Below, piece by piece: positions 8,456-18,646 of a stretch of DNA of 64,000 nucleotides. The stretch is taken from contig JAFROK010000023.1 of assembly GCA_017429695.1 (NCBI GenBank), positions 83,543 through 147,542 of the forward strand. Reading direction: 5' to 3'. Position numbers and translations under genes: made by a program. Under the pieces are notes generated by a model that worked only from the letters and a program-made list of their open reading frames with translations, searched no databases and was not told the origin of the DNA. Position 1 is the first letter of the stretch. Each line of letters opens with the position of its first letter. The DNA is from Clostridia bacterium. GTDB taxonomy: Bacteria > Bacillota > Clostridia > Christensenellales > Aristaeellaceae.

Positions 8456-10941
8456 GCCTGTTCCTCAGGGCTGCGGCCGGTCTGCAGTGCCGCACCAATC
8501 AGCCGGGCCGCGCTCTCCGTCAGTTTTTCCTCCGGCAGCGGCCGGTCATGGTCGCCCCGCAGCGCGGCAGCAATCTCTTCCTTGTCCGCCTCGGAACCGG
8601 GCATAATCAGGTCGTTTCCGGCCAGGATACACTTGGCCGCTGAGGATCCGTGGCCCATATTCGTCGTCGTCCAGTCCGTCATGATAAATCCGGTGAAGCC
8701 CCACTCCTCCCGGGCGGTTACCGTGCACAGATCCCGGCTGTTGGCCGTATGCACGCTGTTGATCCGGTTGTAGGAGGTCATGATCGACATGGGATGGGCG
8801 GTCTTTACCGCTATCTCGAACCCCTTCAGGTAAATTTCCCGCAGTGCCCGCTGGCTGATGTTTGCCGTCACATGGAACCGGTCTTCCTCCTGGTTGTTGC
8901 AGGCAAAATGCTTGATGCACGCCGCCAGGTCGCCCTGCTTTTCCACGCCGCGGCAGATGGCTGCCGCCATGATGCCGGAAACCAGCGGATCCTCGGAATA
9001 GTATTCAAAGTTCCGGCCGCACAGCGGGTTCCGGTGAATATTCATGCCCGGCGCCAGCCACACTGCGATGCCAAAAATCCGCATTTCTTCCGCAATCAGT
9101 TCCCCAAGCTTCTCCAGCACGGCCGGGTCAAAGCTCTGGGCCAGCAGCGTGCCTACCGGGATCGCTGTGGTAAACTGATACCGGTTGTCCGAGCCGGGAT
9201 GCGTTTTCATGGTCTTGAAAATCCGGCTTTCCAGGTTTTCAATCCGGCTCAGCTTATAGATCTCCCCGTCCTCCGGATTGATCTCGTAATGCTTCTGCAG
9301 CCGCAGGCCCGCCGGCCCGTCCGCCAATGTCATGCCGGGAACGCCATATTCCGGGAACGCGGTGGTTTCACCGGCCGCGCCGGGAATGGACACCGAGGCC
9401 GCCCCGATGACTTCCTTGCCCCGGGCCTTGTTGGCGCCGATCACCAGCTGGATCTTCTGCTCCGCCGTCAGTTTCTCCGCAATCGCCCGGCCCCGCTCCA
9501 GCAGCGGATCCGTCCGCTTCTCTTCTTTCCGTTCCGTGGACGCCTTCACCGCGCTGTCGATGGCTATCTCCGGCGTATTCGCCGCCTGTGCTTCCAGCGC
9601 CTTCCGGGCCACGTCCGTTTCCGGCACAATCTCGGGCAGGCTGTCCAGCAGTTCACAGATCGGCGTCAGTTCCTTCAGGCGAACGGCTTCCTTCAGGGTC
9701 AGCCGGGCCGCCGGCACGCAGTCCGCAGCGCTTGATCCGGTCAGCAGGATATATTCGCCCTGCTCCATAACCCATCCGTCGCGGAAGAAGGAGGCCAGGC
9801 TGTCCGCCCGAAAGGTCAGTTTCAGTTCCTCTTCCCCGCCCGGCGCCAGTTCCTTTGTCTTGGCAAAGGCCGCCAGCCGTTTCAGTTCCTTTTTCTGCGC
9901 TTTCGCCGGGCAGGAGACATAAACCTGTACGACTTCCCGGCCGGATACCGTTCCGGTATTCCTTACAGAAACCGTCACGGTCACCGTATCCCCGTCCACT
10001 GAAACAGCCTTAAACGCCCGGGCAAACGTCGTATAGCTCAGGCCGTAGCCGAAGGGATACCGGGGTTTCACACCGAAGGAATCGAAATACCGGTAGCCGA
10101 CATAGATCCCGTCCGTATAAAACTCCTGCAGCACGTCGCCGTTCTGATGGGAAAAATTCGCGCTGCTGGGATAATCCCCGTACTGATATGCCCAGCTGTC
10201 CGTCAGCCTGCCGGAGGGATTCACCTTCCCGCCCAGCACGTCCGCCAGCGCGCTGCCGCCTTCCACGCCGGCCTGGCCCATCAGCACCAGCGCTGCCACC
10301 GGGAATTCCTCCGTAAAGCCCAGGTCCACCACGCCGCCGACATTCAGCACCACGATCACTTTGCTGCAGGCGTCACAGGCCATGCGGAGGGTTTCCCGTT
10401 CCGCCCGGGTCAGGTAATAATCTCCTTCCCGGTCGTACCGGTCAGCGCCTTCTCCGGCCGTCCGGGAAAGCACAAAAATTCCGGCGTCCGCCGATGCACA
10501 GGCTTCCCGGTCAAAGGGCAGCCCCTCCGGTATTTTCGGCCGGGTGGAGGAATGGGCCGTATACATCTTCAGGAAATCCTTTTCCGGGCCGGCCGCTTCG
10601 TAGATGGAAGCGTGCCAGGCTTTGACCGCCTCATCGTACGCCGCGTCAAAGGCATCCAGGTCCGCGCTGTTGACAATCTCATATCCCGCCGCCCGCAGGC
10701 CCTGGTCCACGCTTACAAAATCCCGGCTGTTCACGTCGCCGCTGCCGGTGCCGCCCTTGATCGTATGACGGGCGCCCATGCCGAACAGCGCCAGCTTCAT
10801 TCCCGGCTTCAGCGGCAGGATCCCGTCATTCTCCAGCAGTACCATGCCCTGGGCTGCCGCCCAGCGGGCTGTCTGCCGGTTCCGCGCCTCCCGTTCCGAT
10901 ACCGCCGTCGTCTTCTGTCCGGAATAAATCCTGTTACTCAT
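8452..10941 (-). CDS. GH3 beta-glucosidase with circularly permuted domain order
   Basis: 829 residues. The usual C-terminal domain comes first (AAQGMVLLENDGILPLKPG; YPFGYGLSYTTF; fibronectin-III-like segment at about 310-420), and the catalytic (alpha/beta)8 barrel comes last (DGPAGLRLQK; RNFEYYSEDP; KHFACNNQE), with nucleophile D756 in FIMTDWTT. This reversed order is known from rumen enzymes such as Butyrivibrio BglA, which has a very similar length. No signal peptide is visible, so it is intracellular. It lies 39 bp downstream of another GH3 gene in the same operon. Start at 10941 is preceded by GAGGTACCTACAGT, a GAGG at suitable distance. Substrate linkage is not decided by sequence. Confidence 0.92.
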   Translation of the reverse strand: MSNRIYSGQKTTAVSEREARNRQTARWAAAQGMVLLENDGILPLKPGMKLALFGMGARHTIKGGTGSGDVNSRDFVSVDQGLRAAGYEIVNSADLDAFDAAYDEAVKAWHASIYEAAGPEKDFLKMYTAHSSTRPKIPEGLPFDREACASADAGIFVLSRTAGEGADRYDREGDYYLTRAERETLRMACDACSKVIVVLNVGGVVDLGFTEEFPVAALVLMGQAGVEGGSALADVLGGKVNPSGRLTDSWAYQYGDYPSSANFSHQNGDVLQEFYTDGIYVGYRYFDSFGVKPRYPFGYGLSYTTFARAFKAVSVDGDTVTVTVSVRNTGTVSGREVVQVYVSCPAKAQKKELKRLAAFAKTKELAPGGEEELKLTFRADSLASFFRDGWVMEQGEYILLTGSSAADCVPAARLTLKEAVRLKELTPICELLDSLPEIVPETDVARKALEAQAANTPEIAIDSAVKASTERKEEKRTDPLLERGRAIAEKLTAEQKIQLVIGANKARGKEVIGAASVSIPGAAGETTAFPEYGVPGMTLADGPAGLRLQKHYEINPEDGEIYKLSRIENLESRIFKTMKTHPGSDNRYQFTTAIPVGTLLAQSFDPAVLEKLGELIAEEMRIFGIAVWLAPGMNIHRNPLCGRNFEYYSEDPLVSGIMAAAICRGVEKQGDLAACIKHFACNNQEEDRFHVTANISQRALREIYLKGFEIAVKTAHPMSIMTSYNRINSVHTANSRDLCTVTAREEWGFTGFIMTDWTTTNMGHGSSAAKCILAGNDLIMPGSEADKEEIAAALRGDHDRPLPEEKLTESAARLIGAALQTGRSPEEQA

Positions 10942-10980
10942 ACTGTAGGTACCTCCTCATTTTTTCCTGTTCCCCGAAAC

Positions 10981-13164
10981 TCAGGCCTGACACCTGTATC
11001 CTGTTTTCCATACAGTCCCGTCCCTGCACACATACGGTTCCGGGCCTTCAATATCGTCCTCGTTATGCTGTTCCACCGCCGCCATATCCTCCGGCAGGTT
11101 GTAGGGCAGCCTTCCGCCGGCTTCCCTGTTACCGAACAGGATATCCATAATCACCGAAAGCCCGCATCCGAAGTGCACCAGGATGCCGTCCGCCAGGCCT
11201 TCCCATTCGCCCGGCACCGTGGGATTATGCATATGCATCACCACGATCACCGGTTTGCCGCCCATTTCCTTCCGGGCCTTTTCCAGGTTGTCCAGGTCCG
11301 CTTCATTGCAGCACCGGTTCGTTTTTCCCCGGTAACTCCGGTTCGTAAAATCCTCCCGGAAATCCCCGCCGCCGATACTGACTTCCCGGGCTTCCTTCGC
11401 CGTGTACGGCCGGTATTGCAGGGTCAGCGGCCGGTATCCGTTGCCGCCGGCCTTCCGGTCCGCCGGATCATAGGGATCGGACAGCGGGCTTTCCATAAAG
11501 ACCACCGCCGCGTCCGCCTGCGCCGGATCCTCCGTCCGTACACACCATCCGCTGATATCTCTTCCACCCAGCGGATCCAGCGTCTGGGCCGGTTCCATCA
11601 TCCGCACAAAGTTTTTATGGGCCGCGATTTCCCTTTCCGGTATCCAGACTTTGATCCCTTTCTTCAGCGGCAGTCCACCCTTCCGCAGGCTGACCACGCT
11701 CTTCGCCTGGGCTTCCAGTCCGGCTTTCACAAATTCCGCACAGCCCACAATCCGCTCGCTCTCTTCCGGATCCAGGTACGGGTTCTCAAACAGGCCGACC
11801 CGGAATATCCCGGTCAGCAGCCGCTTCGCGCTCAGCCGCATCCGCCGGTCCATCAGATCGGCGCCAAACTTTTCCTCTCCGATCCGCCAGGCTTCAAGCA
11901 CCGGCTCTGCCCGGTTGTTGCCGCCGAACTGATCCACCCCGTTCATGATGATCCGCAGGTGGCGCTCCGCCTCCGTCAGCCGGTTGACCCCGTAGCACCG
12001 GGAGCCGAAGCTGTCGATCTCCGGATCCGGATCCCCGGTAATCCCCCAGTCAGTGCAAACCACGCCGTCGTAAGCGTACTTCTCCCGCAGCAGGTCCTTC
12101 AGGATATATTCATTGTAGCTGTTGCCGACCTTCTCATGGTCCGCCAGCCAGCTAACCGTATAGTAGGGCATGACGGCCCCCGCCTTTTTCGTCGGTCCAT
12201 CCAGCCGGAAGCCGCCTTCCGTGAACGGCCGCATATGCTGCTCAAACCGGCCGCCGGGATAGACTGCAAAGCATCCGTAAGCGTAATGCGCATCCCGGCC
12301 CCCCTCTCCGGTGCCGCCGCCGGGCCAATGCTTGACCATCGTGATCACGCTGTCCGTTCCCCAGCCGTCCGGGCTGCCCTCCGTGGTCTGCATTCCGTCG
12401 CAGTACGCTTTCACCAGCGGAATCACTTTCTCCGGATCGCTGCCCAGCGTATCCTCCAGCCGCATCCAGCGGGGTTCCGTGGACAGGTCAATCTGCGGTC
12501 CCAGCGCCGTGGTGATGCCCAGCGCCCGGTATTCCTTCGCGGCCGTCCGGGCAAATTCCCGCACCAGTTCCGCGCCGCCGGCCGCTGCCAGGCCGATGCC
12601 CTCCGGCCATTTGCTCACGTCGCTGCCTTTCGTACGGAATTCCGCGCCGCCCTCGGAAGCGCCATGCCGGGGATCCGTGGAAATATTCACCGGAATTCCC
12701 CAGGGTTCCGCTTCACACACCTGCTGCAGGTTGTTGCTCCACTGCGCTGATACCCGGGCGTTCTTCACCCGCATCTGCAGCACATGGCGGATATGATCCT
12801 TTTTCAGCATAGAGATCTGCCCGTCCGTCAGGTCGGCATCCCCGTGCTTTGCCGGATCAAACGCCTCCCCGCCGTATGTGTCCGCAAATGGCGGCCGGGA
12901 AACAAACGGCACAATCTGATGGGAAGAATACAGCATTAGCCCGGCAATCTCCTCCCGGCTCAGCCGCCCGGCCAGGTCCTCCGCCCGCTCCTCCGGGGTC
13001 AGCCGCCAGTCTTCATATGGCAGCAGCTTTCCCGTCCGGGCCAGGTCCTTGAATGCAAACCCGTCCTGTTCGATTACCGGTACATCTCCGGCAATCCCCA
13101 GTGTTTTTCCTCCATCATTCCGGATGATGGTGCCGAAAACAGCCTTCTCCCTGCGCCAGCTCAT
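10981..13164 (-). CDS. GH3 family glycoside hydrolase
   Basis: 727 residues in the usual domain order. The barrel begins after a short N-terminal extension (LTPEERAEDLAGRLSREEI); the nucleophile is D372 in VVCTDWGITG, and KHWPGGG matches the family's KHxxG region. The C-terminal domain lacks the fibronectin-III segment found in many beta-glucosidases. No signal peptide. AAAGGAGG stands 10 bp before ATG 13164. The last codons (GYRCQA) and stop lie in a CCT-rich heptamer pattern related to an intergenic repeat elsewhere in this window, so the C-terminus may have been reshaped by it. Likely an exo-beta-glycosidase for oligosaccharides. Confidence 0.88.
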   Translation of the reverse strand: MSWRREKAVFGTIIRNDGGKTLGIAGDVPVIEQDGFAFKDLARTGKLLPYEDWRLTPEERAEDLAGRLSREEIAGLMLYSSHQIVPFVSRPPFADTYGGEAFDPAKHGDADLTDGQISMLKKDHIRHVLQMRVKNARVSAQWSNNLQQVCEAEPWGIPVNISTDPRHGASEGGAEFRTKGSDVSKWPEGIGLAAAGGAELVREFARTAAKEYRALGITTALGPQIDLSTEPRWMRLEDTLGSDPEKVIPLVKAYCDGMQTTEGSPDGWGTDSVITMVKHWPGGGTGEGGRDAHYAYGCFAVYPGGRFEQHMRPFTEGGFRLDGPTKKAGAVMPYYTVSWLADHEKVGNSYNEYILKDLLREKYAYDGVVCTDWGITGDPDPEIDSFGSRCYGVNRLTEAERHLRIIMNGVDQFGGNNRAEPVLEAWRIGEEKFGADLMDRRMRLSAKRLLTGIFRVGLFENPYLDPEESERIVGCAEFVKAGLEAQAKSVVSLRKGGLPLKKGIKVWIPEREIAAHKNFVRMMEPAQTLDPLGGRDISGWCVRTEDPAQADAAVVFMESPLSDPYDPADRKAGGNGYRPLTLQYRPYTAKEAREVSIGGGDFREDFTNRSYRGKTNRCCNEADLDNLEKARKEMGGKPVIVVMHMHNPTVPGEWEGLADGILVHFGCGLSVIMDILFGNREAGGRLPYNLPEDMAAVEQHNEDDIEGPEPYVCRDGTVWKTGYRCQA

Positions 13165-13179
13165 TCCGTTCTGCCTCCT

Positions 13180-13500
13180 TTATCTGCCGAAAATCCTGCT
13201 GAAAAAGCCGCCTTTTTTCGCCGGCCGCTCCTCCGTGTCTGTTTCTGCCCCTTCCGTCCCGGCGGCCTGTACGCCCGGATATCGTTCCGTTACGTCATCC
13301 TGCAGCACCAGCCTGCCGGGAATCAGCGTACATGTATACACATGCCGGCATTTGTAACATACAACCACATTATCGTAAATCCCATGTTTCCGGGCCAATT
13401 CCGCGCCGGCCTGGTAGATGATCCGGTCCCCGCAGTTCGGGCACACGGCTTTGGCCGTAAAGAGCCGGTCCGAAAGGGCGTTCCTGTTGCCGATATCCAT
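13180..13500 (-). CDS. Small zinc-ribbon-like protein of unknown function
   Basis: 106 residues. Two CxxC pairs (CPNC at 20-23 and CYKC at about 48-51) form a likely four-cysteine zinc site. The C-terminal part is acidic then basic and ends in KKGGFFSRIFGR, a tail resembling amphipathic membrane or partner-binding tails. It lies 6 bp from the upstream gene and 15 bp from the downstream GH3 gene, so it belongs to the operon. I do not recognise a named family. Confidence 0.65.
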   Translation of the reverse strand: MDIGNRNALSDRLFTAKAVCPNCGDRIIYQAGAELARKHGIYDNVVVCYKCRHVYTCTLIPGRLVLQDDVTERYPGVQAAGTEGAETDTEERPAKKGGFFSRIFGR

Positions 13501-13506
13501 CCGCTG

Positions 13507-13827
13507 TCACTTCCTGATAAATCGCTCGTCCGTTCCCAGGTTTTCGCTTATATAGCGTTCCGCCTTCATATGCAGGTCATACTTGTCCCGAAGCGCTGCC
13601 AGCTGCACCATCATCGGAGAGGCATGATGCGCGTCAATGGCAGCCTGGTCCCGCCAGCTGTCGATCAGCAGCACCGTTTCCGGATCGTCCATCGGCAGGA
13701 AATACTGATACCGCAGATTGCCTGCCTCCGCCCGGATGGCGTCTGCAATACCGGCGGATTCCATTTCTTCCGCAAAAGCCCTGGCGCTGCCGTTTTTTCC
13801 CGTGTAGTACAGATTAACTGTAATCAT
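13507..13827 (-). CDS. Antibiotic-biosynthesis-monooxygenase (ABM) fold protein, quinol monooxygenase-like
   Basis: 106 residues. The pattern (I)TVNLYYTGKNGSARAFAEEM, then YQYFLPMDDPETVLLIDSW and the AIDAHHASP segment matches small ferredoxin-like dimeric YgiN-type proteins. Such proteins oxidise quinols or only bind small molecules. ATG 13827 is chosen over an upstream start because the extra residues are proline/lysine-rich and fall in the leader; a GGAAGGG lies upstream. It is the first gene of the leftward glycosidase operon. Confidence 0.75.
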   Translation of the reverse strand: MITVNLYYTGKNGSARAFAEEMESAGIADAIRAEAGNLRYQYFLPMDDPETVLLIDSWRDQAAIDAHHASPMMVQLAALRDKYDLHMKAERYISENLGTDERFIRK

Positions 13828-14065
13828 TTTCCTGTGTTTCCCTTCCGGTTTTTTGGGGGGTTGGGAGGGCATTTTCCGTCGTTTTGTTACAGTTTTGTTT
13901 CGGTATTTGTATCAGTTTGGCCAAACAACGACCATGTTAATACAATATTATTTTGATATTTTGCGTATTATTTTGCTGTTTTTCTCTCCGGGAACCTGTT
14001 ATCATGTGACCGTCGACAGGAGAGAGCCTGGCGACGAAGATCGAACCCAAAGGAGGAATTGTAAG
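13828..14065. promoter_or_regulatory. Divergent regulatory region with palindrome and direct repeats
   Basis: AT-rich spacer between the glycosidase operon and a small rightward gene. The 12-bp perfect palindrome GTTTGGCCAAAC lies at 13915-13926. Rightward promoter candidates are TTGGCC-18 bp-TACAAT (13917-13946), whose -35 overlaps the palindrome, and TTGCTG-18 bp-TGTTAT (13973-14002). TATTATTTTG is repeated at 13946-13955 and 13966-13975, exactly 20 bp apart (two helical turns). Leftward, TACAAA could be a -10 with the palindrome in its spacer. A regulator binding the palindrome could control both directions. Confidence 0.5.
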
Positions 14066-14227
14066 ATGATGACGATCATGAACAGAGATCAGATCATAAA
14101 TATCGCCGCGGTGATGGCCGAAGATACCGGCGCGCCGGAACTTCGGAATCCGCTGAACAGCGTAATGGAGTCCCGCAGTCTGCTGGACCGGCTGCTGGAC
14201 CGGATTTCCCGCCGTCAGAACGGGTAA
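14066..14227 (+). CDS. Small protein of unknown function (53 aa)
   Basis: The frame begins MMTIMNRDQIINIAAV and ends LLDRLLDRISRRQNG. It is helical in character with an amphipathic C-terminus, has no membrane segment and is not a family I recognise. Support comes from signals: a perfect AAAGGAGG 8 bp before the ATG, an AT-rich promoter region, and a strong terminator 30 bp after the stop. It is transcribed on its own between two leftward genes. The same frame continues 5' into the AT-rich promoter, which I do not consider coding. Confidence 0.6.
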   Translation: MMTIMNRDQIINIAAVMAEDTGAPELRNPLNSVMESRSLLDRLLDRISRRQNG

Positions 14228-14257
14228 TCCCCTGAAAATATCTGGTACTCTGAAATC

Positions 14258-14288
14258 GGGGCAGCGGAATGATTCCGCTGCCCCTTTT
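14258..14288. terminator. Intrinsic terminator after the small gene
   Basis: GGGGCAGCGGAA and TTCCGCTGCCCC form a perfect 12-bp stem with a TGA loop, followed by TTTTGTTT on the plus strand. It also lies just beyond the stop codon of the leftward GH3 gene and could end that transcript, although the A-run on that side is short. Confidence 0.85.
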
Positions 14289-14315
14289 GTTTCCGCAAAG
14301 AGCAACCGTCCGGAG

Positions 14316-16601
14316 TTATTCGTTGATTTTCCGCAGCATCTCTTCCATCATTTCGTCGGAGACCTTACCTGCCGCAAAGCTGAGTACGCCGCGCAGCGGC
14401 ATATAGTTCAGCATCGCCGCTCCCATATCCTCGGAAATCGCCTCCCCGGCCGCTTCCGACACAGCCTCTGAGGGATCCGGAGAAAACGCCGCCATCAGCT
14501 GATCAATGAACGGTTTCATAATCGCGGTCGCCTTGGGATCCCGCATGACGTCCATGAAAATGCTGTTCACGTCAAACTTCCGGGGCAGTTCCACCGTGGA
14601 TTCCACCTGGATGGATGCTTTCAGCGGCAGGTTCGCGGAGCTGTCGCCCACCTCAACGGTGAATTCTCCGCTTTCCACCCACCAGTCGTGGATTTCATTC
14701 CGCCAGGTGGCGAAGGCCCGCTTGCACAGGGTCATCGTGACTTCTTTGCTTTCGCCGGGTTCAAGGGCCACCTTCCGGAAAGCCTTCAGTTCCCGTACAG
14801 GACGGATCGCGTTCACATATCCTTCCGCGTCGCCCACGTATACCTGGACCACTGCCTTGCCGGCGCGCTTGCCGGTGTTCTTCACCGTCACCGTTACATC
14901 CACCGTGTCGGTATCCTTAATCGATGCGGCGCTCAGTTTCAGGTTCGAATATTCGAAAGTGGTATAGCTCAGGCCGTGTCCGAAGGGGAACAGCACGTCC
15001 ATCTTCTTTTTGTCATAATACCGGTATCCGACGAAGATGCCTTCCCGGTAATCCGTTCCGGCCGGCTCACCGCCGTAGAACAGATAGCTGGGATTGTCCT
15101 CCAGCTTGATCGGGAAAGTCTCCGGCAGGTGTCCGGAGGGGTTCACGTCGCCGAAGAGCACCCGCACCGTGGCCAGTCCTACCGACTGTCCGCCCAGGTA
15201 AGCCTCCAGCACCGCCTTGACCTTACCGATCCACGGCATCTCCACCGGGGAGCCGTTATGCAGCACAACCACAGTGTTCGGATTCGCCGCCGCCACGGCC
15301 TCGATCAGCCTGTTCTGGCATTCCGGCATCCGCATATGGCTCCGGTCATAGCCTTCGGATTCATAGGAATCCGGCAGGCCGGCAAACACAACCGCAGCCT
15401 TTGCTTTCTTCGCGGCGGCCACTGCTTCGGCAATCTGCGCGTCTGTCGCCTCATCCTTCGCCACGGAGTAGCCGGACACATAGGTCACCTTCAGGCCCTT
15501 CGCCGCTTCCACCGCGCCGGTGGTCCTGAAGCAATTGATATGGCTGCTGCCGCCGCCCTGGAAGCGCGGTTTCTCGGCAAACTCGCCGATAAAGGCAATC
15601 TCGTCCGCCTTGTCCAGCGGCAGGATGCCGTCTTCGTTCTTCAGCAGCACCATGCAGTCCGCGGCAATCTCCGCCGCCATTTCATGCTGGGCTTCCTTGT
15701 CCCAGGGGGTGTCCGGTTTTGCATTCTCGATATACCGGTATACGATATTCAGGATCCGCTCGCAGCACAGATCCACATATTTCTCATCCAGTTTGCCGGC
15801 CTTCACTGCCGCCACAACCTTCCGGTCGTTGACGCCGCCGGAAGCAGGCATTTCCAGATCCAGTCCGGCCTTCACGCCTTCCACGCGGTTGGATACAGCG
15901 CCCCAGTCGGACATGACATAGCCTTCAAATCCCCATTCCTTCCGGAGCACATCTGTCAGCAGCCAGGGATTTTCAGAAGCGAATACGCCGTTGATCCGGT
16001 TGTAGGAGCACATCACCGTCCAGGGCTGCGCTTCCTTTACCGCCATTTCAAAGGCCGGGAAATAGATCTCCCGGATCGTCCGCTCATCGCAGTCGGAAGA
16101 GGAACTCATCCGCCGGTGTTCCTGGCTGTTCAGGGCAAAATGCTTGATGCTCGTGCCGACGTTTTTGCTCTGGATTCCCTTGATCAGGGCCGTTGCCATT
16201 TTCCCCGTCAGGTACGGGTCCTCGGAAAAATACTCAAAGTTCCGGCCGCACAGGGGAGAACGCTTGATATTGACCGCCGGACCCAGCAGGACGCTCAGCT
16301 TTTCATGCTGGCAGCTCTCGCCCAGTGCTTCGCCCATCTTCTCCAGCATATCCGGGTCAAAGGAAGCTGCGGTGGCGCTGGCAGCCGGGAAGCATACCGC
16401 CTTGATGCTGTCGTTGATCCCCAGGTGGTCGCCTTCCAGGTCCTGTTTCCGCAGGCCGTGGGGGCCGTCACTGACCATGGTCTGCGGCACGCCCAGGCGT
16501 TCCACCGCTTTGGTATGCCAGAAGTCCTCGCCGGACAGCAGCCCGGCCTTTTCCTCCAGCGTCATCTGCGCAATCAGTTTGCGGATTTCCTCTATTTTCA
16601 T
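14316..16601 (-). CDS. GH3 beta-glucosidase
   Basis: 761 residues in standard order: catalytic barrel (VSDGPHGLRKQ; RNFEYFSEDPYLTGKMA; KHFALNSQEHRR), nucleophile D232 in YVMSDWGAV, then the alpha/beta sandwich (GLPDSYESEGYDR) and a fibronectin-III-like domain (FPFGHGLSYTTF onward). About 90 extra residues at the C-terminus (residues about 670-761) are alanine- and methionine-rich and do not match the usual end. No signal peptide. GAGGTG precedes ATG 16601 by 6 bp. It follows an Opp/Dpp-family ATPase gene by about 100 bp, so it may cleave the oligosaccharides that this transporter brings in (inference). Confidence 0.9.
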   Translation of the reverse strand: MKIEEIRKLIAQMTLEEKAGLLSGEDFWHTKAVERLGVPQTMVSDGPHGLRKQDLEGDHLGINDSIKAVCFPAASATAASFDPDMLEKMGEALGESCQHEKLSVLLGPAVNIKRSPLCGRNFEYFSEDPYLTGKMATALIKGIQSKNVGTSIKHFALNSQEHRRMSSSSDCDERTIREIYFPAFEMAVKEAQPWTVMCSYNRINGVFASENPWLLTDVLRKEWGFEGYVMSDWGAVSNRVEGVKAGLDLEMPASGGVNDRKVVAAVKAGKLDEKYVDLCCERILNIVYRYIENAKPDTPWDKEAQHEMAAEIAADCMVLLKNEDGILPLDKADEIAFIGEFAEKPRFQGGGSSHINCFRTTGAVEAAKGLKVTYVSGYSVAKDEATDAQIAEAVAAAKKAKAAVVFAGLPDSYESEGYDRSHMRMPECQNRLIEAVAAANPNTVVVLHNGSPVEMPWIGKVKAVLEAYLGGQSVGLATVRVLFGDVNPSGHLPETFPIKLEDNPSYLFYGGEPAGTDYREGIFVGYRYYDKKKMDVLFPFGHGLSYTTFEYSNLKLSAASIKDTDTVDVTVTVKNTGKRAGKAVVQVYVGDAEGYVNAIRPVRELKAFRKVALEPGESKEVTMTLCKRAFATWRNEIHDWWVESGEFTVEVGDSSANLPLKASIQVESTVELPRKFDVNSIFMDVMRDPKATAIMKPFIDQLMAAFSPDPSEAVSEAAGEAISEDMGAAMLNYMPLRGVLSFAAGKVSDEMMEEMLRKINE

Positions 16602-16626
16602 AAGTCACCTCTGTTTAATGATAAGA

Positions 16627-16689
16627 TTAGTGGTTAGGGATGCGGGATCAGCTATCCAGTTCTGCCAACCACGATCCACTAACCACTAA
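16627..16689. repeat. Inverted copies of the AGTGATT-type repeat
   Basis: TTAGTGGTTAG (16627-16637) and CTAACCACTAA (16679-16689) are perfect 11-bp inverted copies, lying in the 98-bp gap after the dppF-like stop. The same words build the heptamer array at 45502-45564. Between them is unremarkable sequence. Confidence 0.7.
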
Positions 16690-16699
16690 CCGTTTGTCA

Positions 16700-17615
<916 letters not shown>

Positions 17616-17632
<17 letters not shown>

Positions 17633-18632
17633 GGGCGTACACCTCCTTCAGGTCTTCCACGGACATGTTGCAGCGATAGGTACGTCCCTCGCCGAATTCG
17701 ACAATCGGCATCGCCTGGTAGCGGCAGTTGGCCGTCGCATACCGGCAGCGCTCCGCAAAGCGGCAGCCCTGCGGCGGATGCTTCAGGTTCGGCGGCGTGC
17801 CGGGGATGGCCGTCAGCTTCACGTCACGGGTGCCCTCTTCAGGCACCAGGATGGACCGCATCAGGCCGCGGCTGTAGGGATGAACCGGATCGAACACCAT
17901 TTCATGGGCCGTTCCGCGTTCCACGATCTGGCCGGCATACATGACCATGATGTCGTCCGTTACGTTGTACAGCAGGGGCAGTTCGTGGGTGATGAAGATC
18001 ATGCTCTTGACCAGGCCGATTTCCATCATGTTCTTCAGCATCTTGATAACCATCTTCTGGCTGGTAACGTCCAGCGCCGAAGAGGGTTCATCCGCAATCA
18101 GCACCTTCGGGTTCAGGATCGTGGAAACCGCGATAACGACGCGCTGGCGCATACCGCCGGACAGTTCCACGCTGTGCTTGTCCAGGGCGTCCGCCGGCAG
18201 ACCCAGCAGCGCGAAGCGCTCCTCGGCCATCTCGCGGACTTCCTTCTTGGACATCTTGATTTCATGGGCTTTCATGACGTCCTCAATGAACTTCCCGACC
18301 TTCCGGGTGGGGTTCAGGGCGTTCATGGCCGCCTGGGGAATGTAGGCCACTTCGGAACCCAGCACGGTCTTGCGGACTACGTCGGGATCCAGGCCGGTAA
18401 TGTTATGGCCGTCGATGATAATCTCGCCGCTCACATAATGCAGCGGGGCAAAATAGTAACCCATCAGGCTCAGCGCCAGCGTGGACTTGCCGCAGCCGGA
18501 TTCGCCCGCGATGCCCAGGCTCTTGCCTTCCTCGATATCCAGGGAAACATGATCGACGGAATAGACATCCTCTCCCTGCCGGGTGATGTATTTGGTGGTC
18601 AACTGCTTGACCTCAAGCATTTTCTTAGCCAT
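17616..18632 (-). CDS. Opp/Dpp-family ABC transporter ATP-binding protein (first ATPase)
   Basis: 338 residues. Walker [10 protein letters not shown], signature LSGGMRQRV, Walker [13 protein letters not shown] and FITHELPLL are present. The C-terminal tail carries the cysteine-containing oligopeptide-transporter motif ([17 protein letters not shown]), which in some relatives binds an Fe-S cluster. The partner ATPase downstream lacks this tail. Follows the permease gene by 14 bp and is preceded by GGAGG. Confidence 0.92.
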
Positions 18633-18646
18633 TTCATTCCACCTCC

